A stretch of 64,000 nucleotides of DNA, taken from the NCBI RefSeq assembly GCF_030503435.1, contig NZ_JAUKPO010000015.1:1-64000 (forward strand), read 5' to 3'. This stretch comes from Rhodocytophaga aerolata. GTDB taxonomy: Bacteria > Bacteroidota > Bacteroidia > Cytophagales > 172606-1. Below are positions 19,693 through 27,189 of the stretch, in pieces. The notes beneath the pieces were generated by a model. The model was not told the DNA's origin and made no database searches. It saw nothing but the letters and a program-made list of their open reading frames with translations. The position numbers were made by a program, and so were the translations under genes. How positions within the stretch are numbered: position 1 is the first letter of the stretch; each line of letters opens with the position of its first letter.

Positions 19693-20472
19693 ATGCAAGA
19701 AGACTCAAGACATGATTTGATTAGGAATTATAACAAAGAAATTATTAAGATCTATCAAGAGGAGAATCTTAATAATTTAGCTGGTCTTCAAGGCAATTTT
19801 GAATTAAATGGAAGAGATATTTTGTCATGGTACTTCGATACAATTAGAAAAGGTCAAATAAAATTCAATGATTTTGATTTTAACAAACTATTTGATGATC
19901 TGTTATTTTGTTCTGATGAAATTATTTATACTGTAGCACATCTCTTTCTTTATAGACCTTATATAAATAATCCATTAACTACCGGATCTTTTTTTTATGG
20001 AAATGAAGTTTTCGCTAACTATCAAAATCTTGAAGGAAAAAGGTACGATATGTACTTAGATATAGTTTCTCAACAATTTTATAATTATTGGGATAGAATA
20101 GGTGATCTATTAGCTGTTTATTTTCCAAACATATTCCTGAAAAAGAAAATATATTTTTCCACTACTATTGAAAGCATTCCAAGTCTTTTCCATGGTTCTG
20201 AAAATTACAAATGGTTGAAGGAATTTGCAGATAACCAATACAAAGCCTTAAATAGAATACGCAAAGACATAGTTCACTATGTCACTTCAAGCACCAATTT
20301 TAAATGGACTCACTTGCAACATGCACATGATAGATCCGAAATGGAAAATTGGTTTAATAACCGTATAGGATTAGCTGACTTTTATAAAAAGCATAATGTG
20401 TATACTTTAGAAGGATTTGAGAAAACAATATTGCTTATTGAGGAAATTACAGCTCTTAAAAGATATTCCTGA
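19693..20472 (+). CDS. HEPN-domain protein (Cthe_2314-like)
   Basis: A 259-residue, strongly AT-rich, all-helical protein. It ends in a HEPN-like core whose catalytic-type motif R190-K-D-I-V-H195 (R-x4-H) followed by Tyr matches HEPN ribonucleases of the Cthe_2314 group. HEPN proteins usually act as metal-independent RNases in toxin-antitoxin, abortive infection and RNA-processing systems. No nucleotidyltransferase (MNT) antitoxin or other partner gene lies beside it. It begins 116 bases after tRNA-Leu in an AT-rich island, which suggests acquisition by transfer. Whether it cleaves RNA is not shown; it might be an inactive or sensory HEPN. Confidence 0.7.
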   Translation: MQEDSRHDLIRNYNKEIIKIYQEENLNNLAGLQGNFELNGRDILSWYFDTIRKGQIKFNDFDFNKLFDDLLFCSDEIIYTVAHLFLYRPYINNPLTTGSFFYGNEVFANYQNLEGKRYDMYLDIVSQQFYNYWDRIGDLLAVYFPNIFLKKKIYFSTTIESIPSLFHGSENYKWLKEFADNQYKALNRIRKDIVHYVTSSTNFKWTHLQHAHDRSEMENWFNNRIGLADFYKKHNVYTLEGFEKTILLIEEITALKRYS

Positions 20473-20565
20473 TTTACCTCAATCCAACACTTGAGTATCA
20501 AACTATAGTTAATTGAGTTGGTTTCATTTTTTTTTACATCTTTACAAGAAACCGAATCAAGGTAC

Positions 20566-20634
20566 ATGAAATGGCTAAAAATGCACCCCTCAGAATATCA
20601 TTCGGTCATACAGTTACAGTACTTTTTTTCTTGA
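20566..20634 (+). pseudogene. Truncated duplicate of the 21328 micro-gene
   Basis: A 22-codon reading frame beginning MKWLKMHPSEYHSVIQ, which closely matches MEWNTIHPSNYHPIIQ at the start of the small membrane protein at 21328. After IQ the duplicate diverges and stops, while a shifted frame continues VTVLFFLMDLAE. It is best read as a decayed paralog lacking the rest of the membrane helix and the basic tail. Confidence 0.5.
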
Positions 20635-20703
20635 TGGATTTAGCAGAATAAATAATACCTAGGGATTATTAAATTCTTCACAACAAAGCAATATACCTTT
20701 CCT

Positions 20704-20901
20704 TTAGTCTTCCATTTCGTTAATTTCTTTTCCTGTTTGAAATAACTCATCTAGTAATACGGCTCTTTTCTGAGCAGACAAATACTGCCCTTCGCAGTAG
20801 TCATTAAGAATGGTTGCGCATTGATTGTACTTCTTTTTAAGTTTAACCAATGTCCGGCCATCGGTAGCCAGTATTTCTCTAAGCGGGACAAACTGTTTCA
20901 T
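20704..20901 (-). CDS. Small hypothetical protein
   Basis: 65 residues from the ATG at 20901 (MKQFVPLREIL); a TTG nine bases upstream is in frame but unlikely. The sequence is helical and charged (LVKLKKKYNQCATILNDYC, KRAVLLDELFQTGKEINEMED). No signal peptide or membrane segment is seen and no family is recognised. It lies alone on the minus strand in the tRNA-Leu accessory zone. Confidence 0.5.
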   Translation of the reverse strand: MKQFVPLREILATDGRTLVKLKKKYNQCATILNDYCEGQYLSAQKRAVLLDELFQTGKEINEMED

Positions 20902-20910
20902 AACAAGCAA

Positions 20911-21279
20911 AAATGACTAATTTCTGAACACTGCCTCAGTCAGAAATAATTAGAAAATAATTTTACACCTTGCCATACTTACGATTCAGATATTAATCCA
21001 GTTTTTTTTAACCTCAAAAACATGCATATTTTTATTACCTCGTTTAATGAGAGCATTATTAAGCTTTCATTTAGAATATAACCTCCTGTTTTTAAAGTAT
21101 TTTGACTCTAGTAACAATACAAGATCATCTTACAGTAAAAATGGGAAAGCTTAGTTTTACAGAAGATACTGAACAGAGCAAAATCAGTTCTCAGTGAATT
21201 CATTGAATGACCTACTGTCAAAAGCATTGATAGTTCGTGTTTCAGGTATTTAACCTGATTCAGGATACCATAATTTTTA
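20911..21279. other. Gene-free AT-rich region
   Basis: About 370 bases inside the accessory zone. No ORF, repeat or convincing promoter was recognised. Confidence 0.4.
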
Positions 21280-21327
21280 ATGTTCTCAGGTAGTGTTACA
21301 ACTTTGCTGCTTATTGGATCTAATGAT

Positions 21328-21501
21328 ATGGAATGGAATACTATACACCCTTCAAATTATCATCCAATCATTCAAGTAATCATAGGCATCGTTGCCATAA
21401 GTCTGGCTATGTGGTTACATCAGTGGGTATGGGAAAAGAAAACGGAATACTGGAGAGGATACAAGTATAAGAAAATTAAAAAGCGCAGAATACCCAAATA
21501 A
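21328..21501 (+). CDS. Small single-pass membrane protein
   Basis: 57 residues from ATG 21328: MEWNTIHPSNYHPIIQ, a transmembrane helix (VIIGIVAISLAMWLHQWVW) and a strongly basic tail (KKTEYWRGYKYKKIKKRR). An ATG 48 bases upstream (21280) is possible, but the truncated duplicate at 20566 starts at the equivalent MKW position, which supports 21328. The HPS-x-YH-x-x-IQ motif is shared with the duplicate. Function unknown. Confidence 0.55.
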   Translation: MEWNTIHPSNYHPIIQVIIGIVAISLAMWLHQWVWEKKTEYWRGYKYKKIKKRRIPK

Positions 21502-21639
21502 AAAATCTATTTACCCTTTGAGTTTTGTATATACAAAAGTGTATCTGCTATAAAAAATGTTCTTTTACCCACCTGATTATCTTAAAATTACTTTTTCCGT
21601 ATTTCCGCTATTAAGAAGTAACTCTTAGATCTTATTATT

Positions 21640-21882
21640 ATGATCCTAATCTTACTTCTGACATTCGTAGGCATGTTTATTTTAGGGGTGTATGAATTGA
21701 AAAAAAACCTTAGCGACGTCAAATCCTTTGTGGAAAAGACAAACCAAATTCCTACACATGGAATTCAAAAAGATGTTCAAAAGAATAGGTATAGTGAAAA
21801 TGTCTCTCCAAAAAATAAAATCAAACTGAAGAAACGTAAAGAGATAAGCTCACCAAGAATGCTACATAAGCATAATCAATAA
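21640..21882 (+). CDS. Small membrane-anchored basic protein
   Basis: 80 residues. An N-terminal hydrophobic helix (MILILLLTFVGMFILGVYEL) is followed by a polar region and a Lys-rich tail (KNKIKLKKRKEI). No family was recognised. It is one of several tiny membrane proteins in this accessory zone. Confidence 0.5.
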   Translation: MILILLLTFVGMFILGVYELKKNLSDVKSFVEKTNQIPTHGIQKDVQKNRYSENVSPKNKIKLKKRKEISSPRMLHKHNQ

Positions 21883-21953
21883 CGCATCCTCAGGTTAGCT
21901 TTATTTTGGATGCTTCTCTTACTAAGGCTTTCGACTATGCCTGTAGCATTCTG

Positions 21954-22169
21954 CTAGCCGTCAAGTTTTTCTACTGTGAAGCCTGCATTTTTAATCCTGT
22001 CCTTAATTTCCTTATAATTCAGATTACTTCCAGTTACGGTTAATAGATGATCTTCTTTCAGGATATCTACGTGCCAGTATTGAATATTGTCGTCATCATC
22101 TAAAAGTTGGCGGATTTTAGCTACCGAATCACTGCTATCTATATTACTCTTAAAAGTTACCGTTTCCAT
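21954..22169 (-). CDS. HMA-fold heavy-metal-associated-like protein without CxxC
   Basis: A 71-residue ferredoxin-like fold protein from ATG 22169 (METVTFKSNI). An upstream ATG at 22211 would add 14 residues absent from the fold. It follows the heavy-metal-associated pattern: beta (VTFKSNI), helix (VAKIRQLLDDDD), beta (WHVDILKED), beta (LLTVTGSNL), helix (YKEIKDRIKNAGF), beta (TVEKLDG). The metal-binding C-x-x-C loop is replaced by DSSDS. It therefore cannot bind copper or zinc in the normal way and may be a regulatory or protein-binding relic. Confidence 0.65.
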   Translation of the reverse strand: METVTFKSNIDSSDSVAKIRQLLDDDDNIQYWHVDILKEDHLLTVTGSNLNYKEIKDRIKNAGFTVEKLDG

Positions 22170-22366
22170 ATCCAATTCTTTATACCCCACATACGAGACT
22201 TCAACAACCATGTTTCATTACATGCACGTTTGTTTGGAAAAAACAAATTCAGCAGATGAAACAATTGATCAATCGACCCATCAGAAGCAATCAACTTCTA
22301 TACTAATCAAAATTTCAACTTACCTCTGGTAGAAATAGCGAATAAATAAGAAAAACATTACATCCT

Positions 22367-22480
22367 ATGCACTCAGTTGAATACTTCTCTTTAGGCTATG
22401 TCTTATTAGGAATCGCTTTTTTACTGTTTGGCAGGAAAACAGAAAACCAGTTCTCATCTAATCAGAAAAAAAATAGTTAA
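22367..22480 (+). CDS. Tiny membrane peptide
   Basis: A 37-codon frame: MHSVEYFSLGYVLLGIAFLLFGRK then a polar tail ending NQKKNS. The composition is a single transmembrane helix with a basic flank, like other tiny genes here. It is supported only by composition and an intact start and stop. Confidence 0.35.
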   Translation: MHSVEYFSLGYVLLGIAFLLFGRKTENQFSSNQKKNS

Positions 22481-22500
22481 GCACACCAACAAAGGGTATA

Positions 22501-22656
22501 CTATTTCCTGTATGAGCCGGCATACTGTTTATGATGTTTGTAAAGTATGGCATTTTTTGGCTTCCGGCATCCAACACCTCCATGTTCATTTACTGTAATA
22601 CAGGAACTCAGCCAAATACTAATACAAAAAATGATTACACAGATTAGTTTATTCAT
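22501..22656 (-). CDS. Small lipoprotein
   Basis: 51 residues from ATG 22656 (MNKLICVIIF). The hydrophobic segment ends in the lipobox WLSSC, predicting signal peptidase II cleavage before Cys19. The mature part is about 33 residues, rich in Lys, His and Tyr, with another Cys (GGVGCRKPKN). No family was recognised. Tiny lipoproteins like this are common in Cytophagales. Confidence 0.5.
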   Translation of the reverse strand: MNKLICVIIFCISIWLSSCITVNEHGGVGCRKPKNAILYKHHKQYAGSYRK

Positions 22657-22880
22657 GGTGATTTGTGACATGGGATTATGTGTATACAATTTAAAATACT
22701 TCCTTTAATTTAATCAATGGAAACTGTAGGATGTAATTCCTATACCTTTACTTCTAAACAAGCTTAATCCGGTAGACTTTATCAATAGAACCTAAACAAT
22801 TACTTCATATTTTATTTTCACTGCATTTTAATTTACTGGCTGTAGGAAATTTCAGGTTAGTTCATAAAATTTTAACAAAA

Positions 22881-23156
22881 ATGAACCCTACAAAGTTTTT
22901 TAGAACAGATACCTGGTCAATAAATAAATTTTTAAGTTACTTATTTTGGGTAATATTATTCGGGCTGATGTAGTTCTATCCACTGGTGTTTTATTGGAAT
23001 TTACCCTTTTTTACAGCAATCATCCTTAATGAAAGTAATTTTTTTAGCTTTTTACAAATCATGGGTGTATCCCATAATAGAATCCATACTGGAGTGTCTC
23101 AAAAAGATTTCTCCGCTAAAAGCTCATCAACTATGTATTTTCTTTTGTGGATATAA
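22881..23156 (+). pseudogene. Possible interrupted small membrane protein
   Basis: ATG 22881 opens MNPTKFFRTDTW ... FLSYLFWVILFGLM, then meets TAG at 22971-22973. The same frame stays open for 60 further codons (FYPLVFYWNLPFFTAIIL ...) to TAA at 23154. Either a 30-residue membrane peptide or a membrane protein broken by an amber codon. The AT-rich composition makes chance openness possible. Confidence 0.3.
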
Positions 23157-23184
23157 TTCAGGTAATATTGTTTGCATATAACAA

Positions 23185-23215
23185 TTTCACCTAATTCTTC
23201 CCTCTATTACCTTTG
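23185..23215 (+). promoter_or_regulatory. Bacteroidota-type promoter of the micro-peptide unit
   Basis: TTTC (23185-23188), a 19-base spacer and TACCTTTG (23208-23215), matching TTTG-N19-21-TANNTTTG except for one -33 base. Transcription would start near 23222, 13 bases before the micro-ORF. Confidence 0.55.
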
Positions 23216-23234
23216 TAATGTAGACTTTTTCTTC

Positions 23235-23273
23235 ATGAATAAGTTTTGGTTTAGGTTTAGGTTTAAAAGGTAA
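23235..23273 (+). CDS. 12-residue aromatic/basic micro-peptide MNKFWFRFRFKR
   Basis: A 12-codon frame ATG-AAT-AAG... encoding alternating aromatic and basic residues, written by three GGTTTA-like hexamers (23249-23266). It sits between a well-matched promoter (23185-23215) and a perfect hairpin terminator (23276-23301), so the whole transcript would be about 80 bases. Translation is not proven. The unit could equally be a small regulatory RNA. No similar unit was found elsewhere in the window. Confidence 0.45.
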   Translation: MNKFWFRFRFKR

Positions 23274-23275
23274 AG

Positions 23276-23301
23276 AAAGGATGTGATGCATCCTTTTTTT
23301 A
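23276..23301 (+). terminator. Hairpin terminator of the micro-peptide unit
   Basis: AAAGGATG and CATCCTTT form an eight-pair stem with a five-base loop followed by a T-run. It starts three bases after the micro-ORF stop. Confidence 0.8.
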
Positions 23302-23802
23302 TTTCTATATATTGCTTCTAATTGATAATTTATCCCTCATATCATCACTTCCTCTCGCTTCGATTCTTTCAGGTTTTAGAAGCATGTTTATCCTAGTTCC
23401 CTGTTCAAATTTCCTACTGAAGAGAATTCTGTTTTTATCTAGTAAAAATCAATTCACTTTGATCAGGTTAAACAATTTAGGATAAAATTAGTAATACTAT
23501 TAATACCAAGTAAGATTAATCTTAGTTAGCCAACGTTGGTATGGGTTTAGGTTCAACTTATAATCAATACAGTATGTATAAATGATAGGATACTACAAGC
23601 ATAATACGGGCATAGTATGGTATTTTTGATAATTTCCTATCCATTGCATCCAAGTTGTATATATAGGACTTTATTTAGTTATAAGTGTACAGTAGTGATA
23701 GGATGAGATACGCATTGCTTTTTCCATCCCATAAAAACGTTGGCATAGGAAAGTCGCTTGGATGGAAATTAACGTTTTGCATACTTTTAATGAAGGGTAA
23801 AA

Positions 23803-24453
23803 ATGAAAAGGATACGTGTACACCTAATTTTAACCATTTTGATAGCTATGAGCATGCATTCTTTTGCTCAAGAGTTAGATAAAGAATGGTTTAGTGGGAA
23901 AATTTATTTAGTAAATGGCGGGATGATTGAAGGGTTATTGCAGGTTGATTTGCAAAAAGACTTTATCCTTGTGAAAAAAGCTAACCGGTTACAAACATTT
24001 AATGCTCAACAAGTGGAGTACGTTGACTACGTAGATCATGTGGAGAGCCGCATTCGCTCGTATTATTCGTTAATTCATCGAGTGAAGCACCGGGAGAAAC
24101 ATATGTTTTTTGAGTTGTTAAAGCAGGGTGATGTATCATTACTCTCCAGAGAAAAATACGTAACAGACTATGGAAATTTAAACAGATCGTTCTATTCTTC
24201 AAGCCGTTCCAGAAATGAACCGGTACCTAAGGAAGAATATTATATCCTTGATAAAAATAATAGACTACAGCTATTCACCGGTGAAAAAAATCAATTGCTG
24301 ACTATAATGCAAGACAACCACAAAGCCATGGAAAAATTCATCAGCTCGGAAAAACTACAAATGGATAGGCGTGTGGACTTACTAAAAATATTCTATTACT
24401 ACCACCATTTAAAAGAGCTTCAGGTCAAGGAAGCAGATTCAGAAGAATCTTAA
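23803..24453 (+). CDS. Exported hypothetical protein
   Basis: A 216-residue protein with a cleavable signal peptide (MKRIRVHLILTILIAMSMHSFAQ). The mature N-terminus reads WFSGKIYLVNGGMIEGLLQVD ... ADRLQTFNA-like beta-strands, typical of Bacteroidota periplasmic proteins that begin with a short beta-barrel-like segment (G-x-I-x-L-x-x-G). The C-terminal third is helical and charged. No catalytic motif is visible. A strong terminator follows. Confidence 0.7.
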   Translation: MKRIRVHLILTILIAMSMHSFAQELDKEWFSGKIYLVNGGMIEGLLQVDLQKDFILVKKANRLQTFNAQQVEYVDYVDHVESRIRSYYSLIHRVKHREKHMFFELLKQGDVSLLSREKYVTDYGNLNRSFYSSSRSRNEPVPKEEYYILDKNNRLQLFTGEKNQLLTIMQDNHKAMEKFISSEKLQMDRRVDLLKIFYYYHHLKELQVKEADSEES

Positions 24454-24489
24454 CTGTACTTTCTAAATAGGTTAATTATTAATCTCAAG

Positions 24490-24540
24490 AATTCCTTGGT
24501 CCTCTTACCTTCATTAAGAGAACCAAGGAATTTGTTTTTT
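24490..24540. terminator. Bidirectional hairpin terminator
   Basis: AATTCCTTGGT-c-CTCTTA and TAAGAG-a-ACCAAGGAATT form a long stem with one internal mismatch, followed by TTTTTT. It lies between convergent genes. Confidence 0.9.
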
Positions 24541-26248
24541 ATGCAACTAATGACGGCGCAGAATGAGTTACTTTCATTGCCAGTTTTTTACCTCCAATGG
24601 TTGTTATAATCTCTTCTGCTACCTTTTTTCCTGTTTCGGCTGCTCCGTTCATATACCCCTGAAAGTTAATGCTGCAATGTTCTCCTGCAAAAAATAACCC
24701 GTCTACAGGTTTTCGTTCAGCGCCTGCAATAGTAGTATATTGCCCTACTTTATAACAAGCATAACTAGCCTGGGTGTATGGTTGGCTTGGCCAATGCATC
24801 CGGGCAACTAAAGATGGTTTAAAACTATCCTTCATACCTGGCCAAATAGTATTCAGGTGAGGTAAATAAGCAACCGCTTGTGTTAATGAAGTACCCTGGC
24901 CTAAGTCTACGCCTGCTTTTCCTCCTAAATAAACGGTGTATCCGCCGCTTGTTCCTTGTTGTAGTTGAGTATTATCCCAACCGGTTTGCACGCCATTATC
25001 TGTAAATAAATACCCGGTATATCCTTTTGTACGCCAGATTTTTGTATGAAATCCAAGCATCAATTTAGCATTTGTGCCATACCCCAGATTGTTAATGGCA
25101 TTTAGTTTCCAGCCGGGTAACGGCACATGTATTTTCACGTTCCGTAACATAGTAAAAGGCAAGGTAAGGACAACCATATTGGCAAACACGTCGGCGGTGG
25201 CGCCATTTGAGCTCTCAAAACTTAACTTATAGCCTTTTTCGTGAGAAGTGATAGCTACAAGTTTACGGTCAACGATTACCTGGTTTTGTACTTGTTTATA
25301 GAGAGCATCTGTAAGTTGAGAATTGCCACCTTTGATCTTATACCGCTCATCGCTATCACCAAAAATATCAAATCCCCCTTTAGAGGTATCCGGTGAAAAA
25401 AGCCAAAGAAAATTGATACAACTTTGCTCATGCACTTCTAATCCATATTCCGTCAAATAGGCTACTTCCAATAATTTTCTGATCCATCCATGCATACCTA
25501 TATAATCAAAGTACGCTGCAATTGACATTTGGTCATAAAATGTGGCCTTGCCAGGATTGTTATAGGTAATGACACTCGGCAAAGAATTGATATCAGCCGC
25601 GATTTTTACGGCATATGGGGCAAATGCTTCAATCACTTGTTTCACTGAATAATGCTGCCCGTTAAAAAAATAATCGTCTTTAATTAGAGTTAGCTCACTT
25701 GGTGCAAACATATCAAGCAATGTGAGACCAAATTCTTTGACCAGGGTTAACATGTCTTTATGCCCACTATCAATAAATTCTCCTCCCAGCTCTGTTGTAT
25801 ACCCCAGCCCCATAATATTATTTGCTGTATAAATCCGCCCACCTGTACGGGCACTGGCTTCATATACAGTTGATGTCAGCCCAGCTTTTTTCAACTGATA
25901 TGCACAATTTAGTCCTGCTATGCCTCCACCGACTATAGCAATACTAGGACCGGCCGCTTTTCTTGCACGGGCATCTTCCTTTGCCGGGACAATGGGAATC
26001 ACCTTTTCTTTTTGGCAAGCAGCCAATACCGAACCGGCTCCGGTAATAATACCTGCCTGTCCAAGCATACGCAGAAAATAGCGGCGGCTATAGAGACTTT
26101 TGTCCTCAAGTATCTGGCTTATCTCATCTGCTGGCAAAGAACCAGAAACCGTAGATAACAGAGCTGTTCTAAAGGCTTTTTGTAATGAACGAAGCAAGGG
26201 AGTCCGGGCACTCCGCATAGCAAATGCAAAGGGAAGTTTAGATTTCAT
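24539..26248 (-). CDS. Flavin monoamine oxidase-family Tat lipoprotein
   Basis: A 569-residue FAD-dependent amine oxidase. A roughly 50-residue N-terminal extension precedes a twin-arginine motif (YSRRYFLRMLG, about 53-63), a hydrophobic stretch and the lipobox VLAAC. So it is probably exported folded by Tat and then lipidated. The FAD Rossmann motif is IAIVGGGIAGLNCAYQL (about 102-118), with the RTGGRIY motif after it, and the C-terminal FAD block is GLFFAGEHCSINFQGYMNGAAETG. Substrate is unknown; it resembles amino-acid and polyamine oxidases. Tat export with the start this far upstream is unusual, and a shorter start is possible, but no better ATG precedes the RR motif. Confidence 0.88.
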   Translation of the reverse strand: MKSKLPFAFAMRSARTPLLRSLQKAFRTALLSTVSGSLPADEISQILEDKSLYSRRYFLRMLGQAGIITGAGSVLAACQKEKVIPIVPAKEDARARKAAGPSIAIVGGGIAGLNCAYQLKKAGLTSTVYEASARTGGRIYTANNIMGLGYTTELGGEFIDSGHKDMLTLVKEFGLTLLDMFAPSELTLIKDDYFFNGQHYSVKQVIEAFAPYAVKIAADINSLPSVITYNNPGKATFYDQMSIAAYFDYIGMHGWIRKLLEVAYLTEYGLEVHEQSCINFLWLFSPDTSKGGFDIFGDSDERYKIKGGNSQLTDALYKQVQNQVIVDRKLVAITSHEKGYKLSFESSNGATADVFANMVVLTLPFTMLRNVKIHVPLPGWKLNAINNLGYGTNAKLMLGFHTKIWRTKGYTGYLFTDNGVQTGWDNTQLQQGTSGGYTVYLGGKAGVDLGQGTSLTQAVAYLPHLNTIWPGMKDSFKPSLVARMHWPSQPYTQASYACYKVGQYTTIAGAERKPVDGLFFAGEHCSINFQGYMNGAAETGKKVAEEIITTIGGKKLAMKVTHSAPSLVA

Positions 26249-26456
26249 GATAGGGAGTTAAATTTGGATTGTTTTCGTATGAAATATACAAAACTTCAGA
26301 ATTCTACATCCACCGGGTAGTGTAAAAAATTTGTGTCGCTGATAAAAAATTCACCCTCATCTACTAGTATGCCTATATTATCTATGTACATATTATGAAT
26401 GTAGTACATGAGTAACATCACAAACATTGGTAACCCATTGTGGTAAGTATTACTAC

Positions 26457-26666
26457 TTAATCTACTGGCTTTAGATTTTGCTTGAGTTGTTCTTGTAATT
26501 GGTATAATGCTGCTAATTCTTCAATTAGTTCTGCTTCCGTATTCTGGTAGATGGTTTTTGTTTCCAGGCATGAAGCGGTTTCTATAAAATATTGAGTATC
26601 GGCTATTTTGCGTTCCAAAATCACTATTTGATCACTTAACCTGGCCAATGTAATTTGCTTTGTCAT
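26457..26666 (-). CDS. Small coiled-coil hypothetical protein
   Basis: 69 residues predicted to be almost entirely helical with Leu/Ile heptads (LARLSDQIVILERKIADTQ; AELIEELAALYQLQEQLKQ). No signal peptide. No family recognised. Upstream and downstream DNA carries no partner gene on the same strand. Possibly a dimeric adaptor, but no function is proposed. Confidence 0.5.
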   Translation of the reverse strand: MTKQITLARLSDQIVILERKIADTQYFIETASCLETKTIYQNTEAELIEELAALYQLQEQLKQNLKPVD

Positions 26667-26961
26667 GTTCTACGGACTTTAAAATAACATAACTTTTTAT
26701 AGGGAACTTAATGTATTTCATTGCATGAAAAAAGCAACATTTTTTGCAATTAAGAATAGAATGATTAATTGCGATAAAGCATTCATTTAGTGTTAATAGC
26801 CTTTTTCACTGACAGAAATACCGATATGTGGTAAGCCAACCACTAACTTAATTCCTTAAACAGTACATGATTGCTGTAATTCTACTTGTAGAATATGTAT
26901 TCTTATCTTTTTACCAAATGTGATTGTGCCGTATTCACCGTAAATCAAAACAATAAACATA

Positions 26962-27069
26962 ATGGCTAACACTAACGCAACAGTAAAAAAAGCTAGTACT
27001 CCAGCTAAAAAAGTAGAACATCCTGCAGCTAAGCCAAAAGCTACTCCTGCTAAACCTGCTAAGAAGTAG
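26962..27069 (+). CDS. Histone H1-tail-like 35-residue basic protein
   Basis: ATG 26962 to TAG 27069 encodes MANTNATVKKASTPAKKVE followed by HPAAKPKATPAKPAKK. The protein is rich in Lys, Ala and Pro with repeated AKP/AKK/TPAK units, like histone H1 tails and the Hc1/H1-like proteins of some Bacteroidota. A strong plus-strand terminator begins 22 bases after the stop, supporting this strand over a 72-codon minus-strand frame across the same bases. It probably binds DNA or RNA without a fold. Function inferred from composition only. Confidence 0.6.
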   Translation: MANTNATVKKASTPAKKVEHPAAKPKATPAKPAKK

Positions 27070-27090
27070 TACAACCTTCATCTTTTTATG

Positions 27091-27121
27091 AAAAAGCCGG
27101 CCTCAAAAGCCGGCTTTTTTC
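27091..27121 (+). terminator. Hairpin terminator after the H1-like gene
   Basis: AAAAAGCCGGC and GCCGGCTTTTTT form an 11-pair stem with a seven-base loop and a T-run. Confidence 0.92.
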
Positions 27122-27189
27122 ATTAGTACTTGGTTAACCTAGTATTTCTTAACAACACTTTCATAAAATGGCTGATATAATTTACTAGG

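Larger units (their letters stand above)
22690..23802. other. 1.1 kb region with no conventional gene
   Basis: Contains a possible interrupted membrane protein frame (22881-23156) and the micro-peptide transcription unit (23185-23301), both listed separately. A 65-codon frame at 23685-23882 overlaps the next gene and is not supported. Confidence 0.5.

Noticed and set aside
19494-20700. Complete integrative element downstream of tRNA-Leu
   Set aside because: No integrase, second tRNA 3' fragment or transposase was found. Only a short repeat pair and AT-rich genes support an old integration.
21280-21327. N-terminal extension MFSGSVTTLLLIGSND of the 21328 protein
   Set aside because: The truncated duplicate at 20566 begins at the equivalent of 21328 and shows no such extension.
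23249-23266. GGTTTA hexamers as telomere-like or CRISPR-like repeat
   Set aside because: Only three units, and they are part of the micro-ORF codons; no spacers or array.
23685-23882. 65-codon plus-strand frame upstream of the exported hypothetical protein
   Set aside because: It overlaps the well-supported gene at 23803 in another frame and has no domain, signal or promoter support.
26856-27074. 72-codon minus-strand frame resembling a hydrophobic protein
   Set aside because: It overlaps the Lys/Ala/Pro-rich plus-strand gene at 26962-27069, which has an ATG, a stop and a strong plus-strand terminator just after it. The hydrophobic look is the complement of a Lys/Ala/Pro codon pattern.
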